Shown here: positions 42,647-50,789 of the stretch, piece by piece
How the letters are laid out: the number at the start of each line of letters is the position of its first letter
Numbering within the stretch: position 1 is the first letter of the stretch
Origin: TMP-86 sp031394735
GTDB lineage: Bacteria > Pseudomonadota > Gammaproteobacteria > Steroidobacterales > Steroidobacteraceae
Assembly: GCA_031394735.1 (NCBI GenBank)
Contig: JANMXI010000308.1
Span: 62,001-126,000, forward strand
Reading direction: 5' to 3'
DNA: 64,000 nucleotides
Translations under genes and position numbers: made by a program
Notes under the pieces: generated by a model
Seen by the model: only the letters and a program-made list of their open reading frames with translations
Told to the model about the DNA's origin: nothing
The model's database searches: none

Positions 42647-43486
42647 ATGCAAACAATAGCAGTGGTGGGCGGCGGAACGATGGGAACGGGGATCGCATAT
42701 GTGTCGGCATTCGCCGGACACTCGGTCACGGTCGTCGAACCCGATGAACAACGTGCCGCGGCCATGGCCAGCGCCTTGCAAGGCGCTGCAACGGGAGCGG
42801 TCAAGCGCGGCAAGTTGAGTGAGACGGACGCCCGCGGTCTGCTCGAGCGCATTCGGCGTGTTCGCGCCGTGCCCGAACTGGCGTCCGGCTTGGACCTTGC
42901 CATCGAAACAGTGTCCGAGCGCGTCGAACTCAAACATCAAGTGCTGAAGCAGATCGCCGCACTGAACCCGGCGCTGATCGGCACCAACACCAGTGCGCTG
43001 TCCATCGATCGTCTGGCAGCCGTGTTGCCTGCACCGGAGCGCTTCCTCGGCACGCATTTCTTCAACCCCGTATGGTCGTTCAAGCTGGTGGAGTTGATAC
43101 GCGGCGCCGCCACTTCGGAGGCCGCGCTCGATCAGGCTCGGCGCTTCGTCGCCAGCATCGGCAAGGAATCGCTGGTCGTGCGCGACATTCCCGGGTTCGC
43201 CACCAGCCGCCTGGATCTGATTGCGAGCCTTGAGGCGATGCGCATGCTCGAAGGCGGCGTCGCCAGCGCCGAGGACATCGATCGCGCCGCCGTTCTCGCC
43301 TTCCAGCATCCGGTGGGACCGCTGCGGCTCAGCGACATCGTGGGCCTCGATGTGCGATTGGATATCGCCCGGGTACTGGAAGCAACTTACGGTTCACGGT
43401 ATGCGCCGCCGCAAATATTGATCGACAAAGTGGCTCGCAAGGAATTTGGTCAAAAAAGCGGTCAGGGCTTTTTCGCCTGGCCTTAA
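42647..43486 (+). CDS. 3-hydroxyacyl-CoA dehydrogenase
   Basis: NAD-dependent enzyme of 279 aa oxidising 3-hydroxyacyl-CoA to 3-ketoacyl-CoA. The Rossmann motif GGGTMGTGIA and the catalytic His segment GTHFFNPVWSFKLVELI are clear, with NTSALSID before. The C-terminal helical domain ends in KKSGQGFFAW. ATG 42647 follows a GAGGAG site; the longer frame upstream is not conserved. No thiolase is present in the window, so the cleavage step is encoded elsewhere. Confidence 0.92.
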   Translation: MQTIAVVGGGTMGTGIAYVSAFAGHSVTVVEPDEQRAAAMASALQGAATGAVKRGKLSETDARGLLERIRRVRAVPELASGLDLAIETVSERVELKHQVLKQIAALNPALIGTNTSALSIDRLAAVLPAPERFLGTHFFNPVWSFKLVELIRGAATSEAALDQARRFVASIGKESLVVRDIPGFATSRLDLIASLEAMRMLEGGVASAEDIDRAAVLAFQHPVGPLRLSDIVGLDVRLDIARVLEATYGSRYAPPQILIDKVARKEFGQKSGQGFFAWP

Positions 43487-43497
43487 AAGGAAGAGTG

Positions 43498-44676
43498 ATG
43501 AGCGTACATCCCATGTTTTCTTCGAATCTGGTCGACACTGCCGAACATCACGCAGAGTTGCGCGACAGTGTAGCGAAGCTCGCCGGGCGGTTTGGACGCC
43601 GCTACTTTCAGGATGTTGTCGCGCGCGGCGAGCAGCCACGCGAACTCTGGAAGGCATTGGCCGATGCCGGGTTTCTCGGCGCCTGCGTCGCCGAAGAATA
43701 CGGCGGCAGTGGCGGGGGGCTGGGTGACCTCAACATCGTCATCGAGGAGACCGCGGCGCAGGGCTGTCCCTTGCTGTCGCTGGTGATCATGTCGATTGTC
43801 GCCCCCATCCTGACCGCGCATGGTACCGAGCAGATGAAAAAGGACTGGCTGCCCGCGCTGTCGGGCGGCACGCGCAAGATGTGCTTCGCCATCACCGAGC
43901 CGGATGCCGGTTCCAATACCCATCGCATCAAGACGGCCGCGCGGCGGGAAGGAAGCGGCTGGGTGTTGAACGGTGCCAAGTACTGGACCTCGGCCATCGA
44001 TGAGTCCGACGCCGTGTTGGTGGTGGCGCGGGATGGTGAGCCGGACGAGCGTGGCCGCGCGCCGTTGTCGCTGTTCGTGCTGTCGACCAAGTCAGCCGGC
44101 ATCACGTATCACCCGATCGATGCCGCATTGAAATCGCCGGAAAAGCAATTTACGGTGTTCTTCGACAACGTGAAAGTCCCGGAAGAGGCATTGATCGGTC
44201 AGCGAGGGGCGGGGCTGCGGCAGGTGTTCGTCGGCCTGAATCCGGAGCGCGTGTCCGCTGCCGCCATCAACAACGGCATCGCGCGCTTTGCGCTGGCGAA
44301 GGCTGCGGAATACGCCGCCAGCCGCAAGGTGTGGAGCACACCGATCGGTGCGCATCAGGGCGTGGCGCACCCACTCGCGGAAAGTTTCATCGGCGTGCAG
44401 TCCGCGCGTCTTTTGACCGCTCGCGCGGCGCAGCTTTACGATCTGGGACAGGACGCGGCGGAAGCCGCCAACATGGCGAAATTCCTCGCGGCGGAGACCT
44501 CGCTCAAAGCGCTGGATCAGGCGATTCAGGTGCACGGCGGCAATGGCTTGGCGCATGAGTATGGCCTGGCGGATCTGTGGTTCATCGCCCGGCTGCACAA
44601 GACGGCGCCGGTGAGCCGCGAGATGATCTTGAACCATGTGGCCCTGCACAGCCTTGGGTTGCCAAAGAGCTACTAG
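43498..44676 (+). CDS. Acyl-CoA dehydrogenase
   Basis: FAD-dependent acyl-CoA dehydrogenase of 392 aa. It has the flavin/substrate motif CFAITEPDAGSNT, KYWTSAIDESDAVLVV and the C-terminal signature QAIQVHGGNGLAHEYGLADLW. It introduces the alpha-beta double bond of the CoA thioester. ATG 43498 follows AAGGA 6-10 nt upstream. It sits between the hydroxyacyl-CoA dehydrogenase and an acyl-CoA synthetase, so the operon encodes activation and the first three beta-oxidation steps. Confidence 0.92.
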   Translation: MSVHPMFSSNLVDTAEHHAELRDSVAKLAGRFGRRYFQDVVARGEQPRELWKALADAGFLGACVAEEYGGSGGGLGDLNIVIEETAAQGCPLLSLVIMSIVAPILTAHGTEQMKKDWLPALSGGTRKMCFAITEPDAGSNTHRIKTAARREGSGWVLNGAKYWTSAIDESDAVLVVARDGEPDERGRAPLSLFVLSTKSAGITYHPIDAALKSPEKQFTVFFDNVKVPEEALIGQRGAGLRQVFVGLNPERVSAAAINNGIARFALAKAAEYAASRKVWSTPIGAHQGVAHPLAESFIGVQSARLLTARAAQLYDLGQDAAEAANMAKFLAAETSLKALDQAIQVHGGNGLAHEYGLADLWFIARLHKTAPVSREMILNHVALHSLGLPKSY

Positions 44677-44678
44677 TC

Positions 44679-46247
44679 ATGCGTGCGGGCGCCGCAAAGT
44701 GCGGGGAGGAGGGGGTGAGTTTCTGTCTCGCCCAGTTGCTGCGCAGACAGGCGGCCGCGCGTCCCGACGCGCCCTGTCTGTCGTTCGAAGGCCTTACCTT
44801 AAGTTTTAAGGAACTCGATGCGCGCAGCAATCGAGTCGCGCAGGCGCTGCTGGCGTCCGGCGTCAACGCCGGCGACAGGGTCGCCGTCATCGCGCGCAAT
44901 TCCCCGTTGTTCTACGAGTTGACCTTCGGCTGCGCCAAGATGGGCGCCATCCTGGTGCCGATTAATTGGCGCCTCTCGCTGCGGGAGATCACCGGCATTC
45001 TCACCGACGCACAACCGGCGCTGGTGATTGCGGGCACTGAACAGGCGCCGCTCGTTCCAGAGCGGTTTGGGCAGGCCGGTCGTCATCTGGATGCCGACAC
45101 CCACTACGATGGCTGGCGGGATCGATGCGCTGCATTAGATCCGATGTGTCCGGCGTCGCCCGAGACAACCTTGCTGCTGCTGTACACCTCGGGTACCACC
45201 GGTCTGCCTAAAGGCGTTGAGATTTCGCATCGCAACTTGTCGTACACGGAGCGAATCGCGCGGGAGATCTGGGGATTCACTGTGCAGAGCGTGAATCTCG
45301 TGGCGATGCCGCTGTTTCACATCGGCGGATTGGGCTACGGCATGATGGCGCTCAGCCAGGGGGGTCACACCGTGCTGATGCAGCAACCCGTCCCGCAACC
45401 GGTGCTCGAGGCGATCCGTCGCTATGGCGTCACGCATGCCTTCTTCGTACCCACGGTCATCCAGTCACTGCTGGCGGTCGAGGGTGTGGAGGCGATGGGC
45501 CTGAAGAGCCTTGCGAGAATCATTTATGGCGCTGCGCCGATCAGCGAGACCTTGTTGTCCCGCGCTATCGAGGTGTTCGGCTGCGGTTTCAATCACGCCT
45601 ATGGCATGACCGAGACCGCGGGCACCGTGGTGACACTGCAGCCCGAGGATCACGATCCGGGCGGTGAACACGCGGGCCGCCTGCGCTCCTGTGGCTTGCC
45701 GCTGCCCTGGGTCGAGCTCGGGTTGTTCGATCCTTCCACCGCGCAGCCCGTCGCGACGGGCGCCATCGGCGAGATCTGGATCCGCTCCGGAATGACCATG
45801 AAGGGCTATTGGAACAAGCCTGCGGAAACGGCCGCCACGCTGCGCGCCGATGGCTGGCTGCGCACCGGCGATGCGGCCAATCAGGATGAACAGGGGTACG
45901 TCTACATCCGCGATCGTTTCAAGGACATGATCGTCTCCGGCGGTGAAAATGTGTTTCCGGCGGAAGTGGAGAATGTCATCAGCGAGCACCGGGGAATAGC
46001 CGAAGTAGCCGTCATCGGCGTGCCGCATGCGCGCTGGGGCGAGACGGTGAAAGCCGTGGTCGTGCTGCGGGCAGGCGCACAGTTGTCGCCGGCAGAACTG
46101 ATTGCGTTCACGCGCGAGCGTCTGGCGCACTTCAAGTGTCCGACCAGTGTTGACATCCTGCAGACGCTTCCCAAGAGCGCATCGGGAAAGATCTTGAAGC
46201 GCGAGCTGCGGGCGATGATCGTGCCGTCAGCGCAAGGCGCCCCTTGA
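44679..46247 (+). CDS. Acyl-CoA synthetase (AMP-forming), FadD-like
   Basis: Adenylate-forming ligase of 522 aa activating a carboxylic acid to its CoA thioester. The P-loop-like YTSGTTGLPKGVE, the YGMTETAG motif, WLRTGDAA and the C-terminal PKSASGKILKREL with the catalytic Lys are all present. ATG 44679 is used; GTG 44715, after a strong GGAGG run, is an alternative beginning just before the conserved domain. Similar to ligases that activate cyclic or steroid-derived acids, but the substrate is unproven. Confidence 0.9.
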   Translation: MRAGAAKCGEEGVSFCLAQLLRRQAAARPDAPCLSFEGLTLSFKELDARSNRVAQALLASGVNAGDRVAVIARNSPLFYELTFGCAKMGAILVPINWRLSLREITGILTDAQPALVIAGTEQAPLVPERFGQAGRHLDADTHYDGWRDRCAALDPMCPASPETTLLLLYTSGTTGLPKGVEISHRNLSYTERIAREIWGFTVQSVNLVAMPLFHIGGLGYGMMALSQGGHTVLMQQPVPQPVLEAIRRYGVTHAFFVPTVIQSLLAVEGVEAMGLKSLARIIYGAAPISETLLSRAIEVFGCGFNHAYGMTETAGTVVTLQPEDHDPGGEHAGRLRSCGLPLPWVELGLFDPSTAQPVATGAIGEIWIRSGMTMKGYWNKPAETAATLRADGWLRTGDAANQDEQGYVYIRDRFKDMIVSGGENVFPAEVENVISEHRGIAEVAVIGVPHARWGETVKAVVVLRAGAQLSPAELIAFTRERLAHFKCPTSVDILQTLPKSASGKILKRELRAMIVPSAQGAP

Positions 46248-47065
46248 GCAGTCTGCCGCCCAACGCCGCGGCGATGGATCCGCTGGCTGCCTTGCTGCGC
46301 GGCTTTGCCGTGCGGTTCCTGACCTGCCAGGAATGGGAGGTGCTGCCGTTGGTCATGGCGCCTCACTACCAACTGAATGTGGGTGGCTTCCTCATCGAGG
46401 GGCGCGATGAACAATATCGCGGCGCGATGGTTGCGCAGTTCGAGCAATTTCCGGGACTGTGTGTGACCGTGCACGACGTGGTCTTGGGCGAGCAGGCCAT
46501 TGCCATGCGCTTCACCGAGCATGGCGCGTCGCGGCGCGACGACGGGCGCCGCGCGGCATGGCAGGGCGTGTCCCTGTTTCGGATCGAGAACGGCCATCTG
46601 TATCGCGGCTGGGCCGAGGAAGACTATATCGCGCGCAAACGGCAATTGCGCAGCGGCGTTTGCGATCACATCGAGGCGCCGCACCCTTCCCCGTGGGACA
46701 GCCGGATGGAAGGCGCGAATCCGGCCGCGGAGCAATGCGCCCGCGATTGGCTGAAGGGCACTGCGCTGCTGTCGTCCTCCTGCGGCGCAATCACCGCAGG
46801 CGGCGCCGATCCTGAATTGGCCGGACTGATTGGCGACGTCACGGCCGAGGTCGATGAGCTGTTCAGTGCCGGAGATCGCGTGGCCTTTCATGTGACCTGC
46901 CGCGGTACCTATGCCGGCGGATTTGCGGATGTCGAGGCGTCGCGTGTGGGGTCGCCGATTACAGTGCGTGCCGCCGGCATCGTGAGCGTTCATGCCGGAG
47001 AAGTGCGTAAAGCGCGCGTCGTCGCCGACCGCCTCGGCCTGTACCGCAGCCTGCTGCGGCGCTGA
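46244..47065 (+). CDS. Tandem SnoaL/NTF2-like domain protein
   Basis: Protein of 273 aa made of two alpha+beta barrel (NTF2-like) domains: about 10-130 (YQLNVGGFLIEGRDEQ, FTEHGAS, RGWAEEDYIARK) and about 165-270 (VDELFSAGDRVAFHVTC, GIVSVHAGEV). SnoaL-like proteins act as ketosteroid-isomerase-type isomerases, hydratases or ester cyclases. Two in one chain is unusual. The TTG start at 46244 overlaps the acyl-CoA synthetase stop (TTGA). Last gene of the operon starting at 39886. Confidence 0.72.
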   Translation: MSSLPPNAAAMDPLAALLRGFAVRFLTCQEWEVLPLVMAPHYQLNVGGFLIEGRDEQYRGAMVAQFEQFPGLCVTVHDVVLGEQAIAMRFTEHGASRRDDGRRAAWQGVSLFRIENGHLYRGWAEEDYIARKRQLRSGVCDHIEAPHPSPWDSRMEGANPAAEQCARDWLKGTALLSSSCGAITAGGADPELAGLIGDVTAEVDELFSAGDRVAFHVTCRGTYAGGFADVEASRVGSPITVRAAGIVSVHAGEVRKARVVADRLGLYRSLLRR

Positions 47066-47111
47066 TGCCTCAAGGCACGGCGGCGCCCTCGAGCAAACGT
47101 CAATGGTTGTG

Positions 47112-47159
47112 TTGACAGACTGTCGTCCCGGTGTATCATTGTATCAACATATCCGTTGA
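47112..47159 (+). promoter_or_regulatory. Promoter and TCAAC-N6-GTTGA operator before the SDR gene
   Basis: TTGACA (47112-47117) and TATCAT (47134-47139), 16 bp apart, form a good sigma-70 promoter. A perfect operator, TCAAC-ATATCC-GTTGA, sits at 47144-47159 over the expected start of transcription; it extends to a 6-bp arm (ATCAAC to GTTGAT). Binding there should repress the SDR gene at 47189. Confidence 0.75.
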
Positions 47160-47188
47160 TCAATGTTTCACCAAGGGAAGTTGCCTGC

Positions 47189-47992
47189 ATGACCGTGTCG
47201 TCCCACGCCGATCAATCCTTTCTTATGCGGCTGTTTTCCCTCGAGGGGAAAACGGCAATCGTCACCGGCGCCACCAGCGGCATAGGCCAGATGATCGCCA
47301 CGGCGTTGGTGCATGCGGGCGCGCGCACCTACGTCAATTCGCGCAAGGCCGACGCCTGCACGCGCCTCGCCGCCGAGCTCTCAGCGTCGGGTGAATGCCG
47401 GCCGTTGGCGGGTGATGTGGGAACCAAGGAAGGTTGCGTGAAGATCGGCGAAGCCTTCAGAGCGCAGGAATCCTCGCTCAACATCCTGGTCAACGCCGCC
47501 GGCTCCACCTGGGGCGCGCCCATCGAGGAATATCCGGATGCCGGCTGGGACAAGGTGATCGGCATCAACGTACGTGGCGTATTCAACCTCAGTGTGGCGC
47601 TGCTGAAGGAACTGCGCGCCGCAGCCACGGCTCAGGATCCGGCCCGCATCATCAACATCGGGTCGGTTCATGGCGATGTTGCACCGCCATGGGAATCGTA
47701 TGCCTACTCGAGCAGCAAGGCTGCGGTACATCACCTGACTCGCCACCTGGCCAAACGTTTGGGGCCCGAACACATCCTGGTGAATGCCATCGCACCCGGG
47801 CCCTTTCCCAGCCGAATGATGGCGACCATGATCAAGGAGCAGGGCGACGAGTTGGTGCGCGAGACGGCCACCGGGCGCCTTGGTATTGCCGATGACATGG
47901 CCGGCATCGCAATCTATCTTGCCTCGCAAGCGGCGGCGAACGTCACGGGCGCCATCATCCCGGTTTGCGGCGGCTACGGAACTTTGCGCTGA
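47189..47992 (+). CDS. Short-chain dehydrogenase/reductase
   Basis: NAD(P)-dependent SDR of 267 aa. The cofactor motif TGATSGIGQM, the NAAGSTW segment and the catalytic YSSSK (Tyr and Lys) are present. It would interconvert an alcohol and a ketone in the pathway. ATG 47189 has AAGGGAAG 8 nt upstream. It has its own promoter and operator. The last 19 nt overlap the convergent esterase gene. Confidence 0.9.
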   Translation: MTVSSHADQSFLMRLFSLEGKTAIVTGATSGIGQMIATALVHAGARTYVNSRKADACTRLAAELSASGECRPLAGDVGTKEGCVKIGEAFRAQESSLNILVNAAGSTWGAPIEEYPDAGWDKVIGINVRGVFNLSVALLKELRAAATAQDPARIINIGSVHGDVAPPWESYAYSSSKAAVHHLTRHLAKRLGPEHILVNAIAPGPFPSRMMATMIKEQGDELVRETATGRLGIADDMAGIAIYLASQAAANVTGAIIPVCGGYGTLR

Positions 47993-48924
47993 GCACCAGC
48001 GGGCGCCGCCAGCGCGGCGCGCATTCCGGCGGCAATGTCCTCGAGCGCCAGCGCGGCTGCCGGCGTCAACTGCGGCATGCCCGCAAAGCCGTGGATCATT
48101 CCCGCGTAGCGCTTCGCGGCGACGTTGACTCCCGCTGCGCGCAGACTTTCCGCGAATGCCTCCCCTTCGTCGCGCAGCGGGTCGAATTCGGCCGTCAGTA
48201 GAGTCGTCGGTGGAAGCCCCGCGAGCGCAGCCTGCATGACCGACGCACGAGGGTCGTTGACGCTCTCGGGGTCTGCCAGATACGAATTCCAGAACCATCG
48301 CAACGCAATTGGAGTGAGCAGGAATCCTGCGTTGAATTCCTGCATCGACGCGCTGGTGCAGGCCGGATCGATCATGGGGTAGAGCAGGGCAAGATGTTGC
48401 ACCGGCTGATGGCGATCGCGGGCCTGCAGCGCCGTGGCGATGGCCAGGTTGCCGCCCGCGCTGTCGCCGCACACGCCGATCCGATGCGCGTCCACGCCCA
48501 ACCGTTTCGCATTGGTGCGCATCCATTGCAACGCCTGAAGGCAATCCTCGAGCGGTCCTGGAAAGGGTGTTTCCGGCGCCCGCCGATAATCCGCTGCGAT
48601 GACGATCGCGCCTGAGTTCGCCGCAAGGGTCCGGCACATGGCGTCATGAGTATCCAGATCCCCGAGCACGAATCCCCCACCATGCAGGAACAGAACGGCG
48701 GGAAGGGTCGGATCCGCACAGGGTCGGTATAGGCGCAGCGCGATTCCATTTGCCGCGGCGGTGGCAGCAGGTTCGACAGCATGGAGGGGCGCGGCCGGCG
48801 CCTGCGTTAGAAACGCCTTGTTGCCCGCGCGGAGGTCGGCGAGCGACACGCGCGAGGACGGCGGCCGCAGTTCGTTACGAGGATCGGCCAGCAGCGCTTG
48901 AAAGCAAGGATCGGGCACGGGCAC
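47974..48924 (-). CDS. Alpha/beta hydrolase, hormone-sensitive lipase family
   Basis: Esterase of 316 aa. The oxyanion motif FLHGGGFVLGD and the nucleophile elbow GDSAGG (Ser) are typical of the HSL family; the Asp and His of the triad are in EFDPLRDEGE and MIHGFAG. It starts at GTG 48924, 6 nt after the second Baeyer-Villiger monooxygenase gene. That pairing is meaningful: the monooxygenase makes an ester or lactone and this enzyme would hydrolyse it. Confidence 0.9.
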   Translation of the reverse strand: MPVPDPCFQALLADPRNELRPPSSRVSLADLRAGNKAFLTQAPAAPLHAVEPAATAAANGIALRLYRPCADPTLPAVLFLHGGGFVLGDLDTHDAMCRTLAANSGAIVIAADYRRAPETPFPGPLEDCLQALQWMRTNAKRLGVDAHRIGVCGDSAGGNLAIATALQARDRHQPVQHLALLYPMIDPACTSASMQEFNAGFLLTPIALRWFWNSYLADPESVNDPRASVMQAALAGLPPTTLLTAEFDPLRDEGEAFAESLRAAGVNVAAKRYAGMIHGFAGMPQLTPAAALALEDIAAGMRAALAAPAGAQRKVP

Positions 48925-48930
48925 TCAAGC

Positions 48931-50529
48931 TCACCGAGCCGGTCGCAACGCAAAGCCCGTGTAGCCGTCTTCCGCGCACTGGTACAGCAGGCGGCGGTAG
49001 CCGCGCACGCCGCCCGAATAGGGCATGAACACGCGCGGTTTCCCCGCGACTTCAGCGCCGTTGTAAAAGGACGGCGTGGACGGGTAAAGCGTTTCCTGCG
49101 CGCGCTTGTTGACGTGCTCGATCCACTCCGACTCGGCGCGCGGCGTCGCCTCGAATTCAGTCAGGTGCGCGGATTTCATGTGCTGCAGGAGCGCGCCCAG
49201 CCAGTCGATCTGTTCCTCGGTCGACACCAGTACATTGCTCAGCAGTGACGGGCTTCCCGGTCCCACGACGATGAACAGATTGGGAAAGGCAGCCACCGCG
49301 ATGCCCAGATGATTCACGGGGCCCTCGCTCCACTTCTTCTGCAATGCAAGTCTGCCACGGCCTAGGATGTCCGGCTTGAGCAGCGAACCGGTGAAGGCAT
49401 CGAAGCCGGTGGCAAAGATGATGATGTCGAATTTGCGCAAGCCGTCGCTGGTGCGAAGCCCCTCGGGTGTGAACTCCTGAATGGGCGTTTCGCGTAAGTC
49501 CACCAGCTCGACATTGTCGCGGTTGAAAGTTTGGAAATAGCCGCTGTCCACCGATGGCCGACGGGCGCCGAACGGAAAGCCCTTGGGCGTCAGCTTGTCG
49601 CGCACCACCGGGTCGTTGACGGCGAGCGCAATCTTGCGGCGGATGAAATCTGCCGCCGTATCGTTTGCGGGCTTCGACAGCAGCAGGTCATGGTAGGAAA
49701 GCGCGAACCCGAAACCCAGGCGGTTCCATGCCGCTTCGTATGCCGCCTCGCGCTCTGCCGGCGATGCCTCCAGTGCGGATTGCTTGTTGGGAATGAACCC
49801 CAAGCCGCTGGGCGAATTCCTGGCTTGCTCGCGCCTCGTCGGGTAGCCGGCTTTGACCTGACGATCTTCCTCGTCGGACACCGGAGCGTTCGCGGCCGGG
49901 ATGCTGTAGTTGGCCGTGCGCTGAAAGACGCTCAAGTGCTGCGCCTGCCGCGCGATCACCGGCGTCATTTGCATGCCGGAGGATCCGGTGCCGATGATGG
50001 CGACGCGTTTGCCGGCGAACGATACTGCGTGCTTGGGCCATTCGCCGCTGTGATAGACCTCGCCGCGGAAGGTGTCCTGCCCGGGATAGGCCGCGCGCTT
50101 GGGTGTGGATAGCTGCCCGACGCACATGACGAGAAATTGTGCGTCCCAGGAGCGGTCATCCTGGGTCTTGATGGTCCACCGCGAGGCGGCCTCGTCAAAG
50201 CGCGCCTCGGTCATCCGCGTGTTCAGCTCGACGTCCCGGCGCAGATCGAAGCGCTCTGCCACGTGGTGGATGTAGCGCAGGATCTCGGGTTGCAGCGCGT
50301 AGCGCTCGCTCCAGCGCCATTCCTGCTCGAGTGTGGGGGAGAAGCGGTACGAGTAATCGAAGCTCTCCACGTCGCAGCGCGCGCCCGGATAGCCGTTGAA
50401 GTACCAGACACCGCCGACGTCTGCTCCGGCCTCCAAGACCTTCACCGAGTATCCCAGCCCGCGCAGTGTGTGCAGAGCCCGCAGGCCTGCAAACCCGGCG
50501 CCTACGACGATGACGTCAACTACCTTCAT
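48931..50529 (-). CDS. Baeyer-Villiger-type flavin monooxygenase
   Basis: FAD/NADPH monooxygenase of 532 aa of the cyclohexanone monooxygenase type. FAD motif GAGFAGLRAL (10-19), Baeyer-Villiger fingerprint FRGEVYHSGEWP (154-165), NADPH motif GTGSSGMQ (about 180) and the late FATGFDAFTG segment are visible. It lacks the N-terminal extension of the paralog at 39886. ATG 50529 has AAGGGGC upstream. First gene of a two-gene operon with the esterase; its control region is shared with the TonB receptor and carries three operators. Confidence 0.92.
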   Translation of the reverse strand: MKVVDVIVVGAGFAGLRALHTLRGLGYSVKVLEAGADVGGVWYFNGYPGARCDVESFDYSYRFSPTLEQEWRWSERYALQPEILRYIHHVAERFDLRRDVELNTRMTEARFDEAASRWTIKTQDDRSWDAQFLVMCVGQLSTPKRAAYPGQDTFRGEVYHSGEWPKHAVSFAGKRVAIIGTGSSGMQMTPVIARQAQHLSVFQRTANYSIPAANAPVSDEEDRQVKAGYPTRREQARNSPSGLGFIPNKQSALEASPAEREAAYEAAWNRLGFGFALSYHDLLLSKPANDTAADFIRRKIALAVNDPVVRDKLTPKGFPFGARRPSVDSGYFQTFNRDNVELVDLRETPIQEFTPEGLRTSDGLRKFDIIIFATGFDAFTGSLLKPDILGRGRLALQKKWSEGPVNHLGIAVAAFPNLFIVVGPGSPSLLSNVLVSTEEQIDWLGALLQHMKSAHLTEFEATPRAESEWIEHVNKRAQETLYPSTPSFYNGAEVAGKPRVFMPYSGGVRGYRRLLYQCAEDGYTGFALRPAR

Positions 50530-50583
50530 GCCATGCCCCTTGGATACTTCAAGCCCAAGCATATTGCGCTGATTGGCGCCTAG

Positions 50584-50641
50584 TCAACAGAATCGTGGAA
50601 TAAATCAACGATATCGTAGCCGTAGTCAACAGCATAGTTGA
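50584..50641. promoter_or_regulatory. Array of three TCAAC-N6-GTTGA operators with 21-bp period
   Basis: Sites at 50584-50599 (right arm GTGGA), 50605-50620 (right arm GTAGC) and 50626-50641 (perfect, core AGCATA). The left arm TCAAC is exact in all three and the spacing is exactly 21 bp, two turns of the helix, so bound dimers would line up on one face. The array sits between the divergent monooxygenase (50529) and TonB receptor (50790) starts and should control both. Confidence 0.75.
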
Positions 50642-50666
50642 CAAGTGGTGGTGATGGGCTTATAAA
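50638..50666 (+). promoter_or_regulatory. Sigma-70 promoter of the TonB receptor gene
   Basis: TTGACA (50638-50643) and TATAAA (50661-50666) with a 17-bp spacer, close to consensus. The -35 box is made by the right arm of the third operator, so repressor and polymerase cannot bind together. The expected leader is about 115 nt up to GTG 50790. Confidence 0.75.
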
Positions 50667-50789
50667 TCGCTCCAAGCTGGGCGCGCTGCCGACGGTTTTG
50701 AAGGGCGGCGGAGCCTCAATAGTCGTAGAGAAAACGTCATAACTTTTTGAGCTTACGTTTCCCGCGCGAGCGGGAGTCAAGGGGGTTTT

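Noticed and set aside
41984..43309. 441-aa minus-strand open frame opposite the crotonase and dehydrogenase genes
   Set aside because: Shadow frame; both plus-strand genes have full motifs and good ribosome-binding sites.
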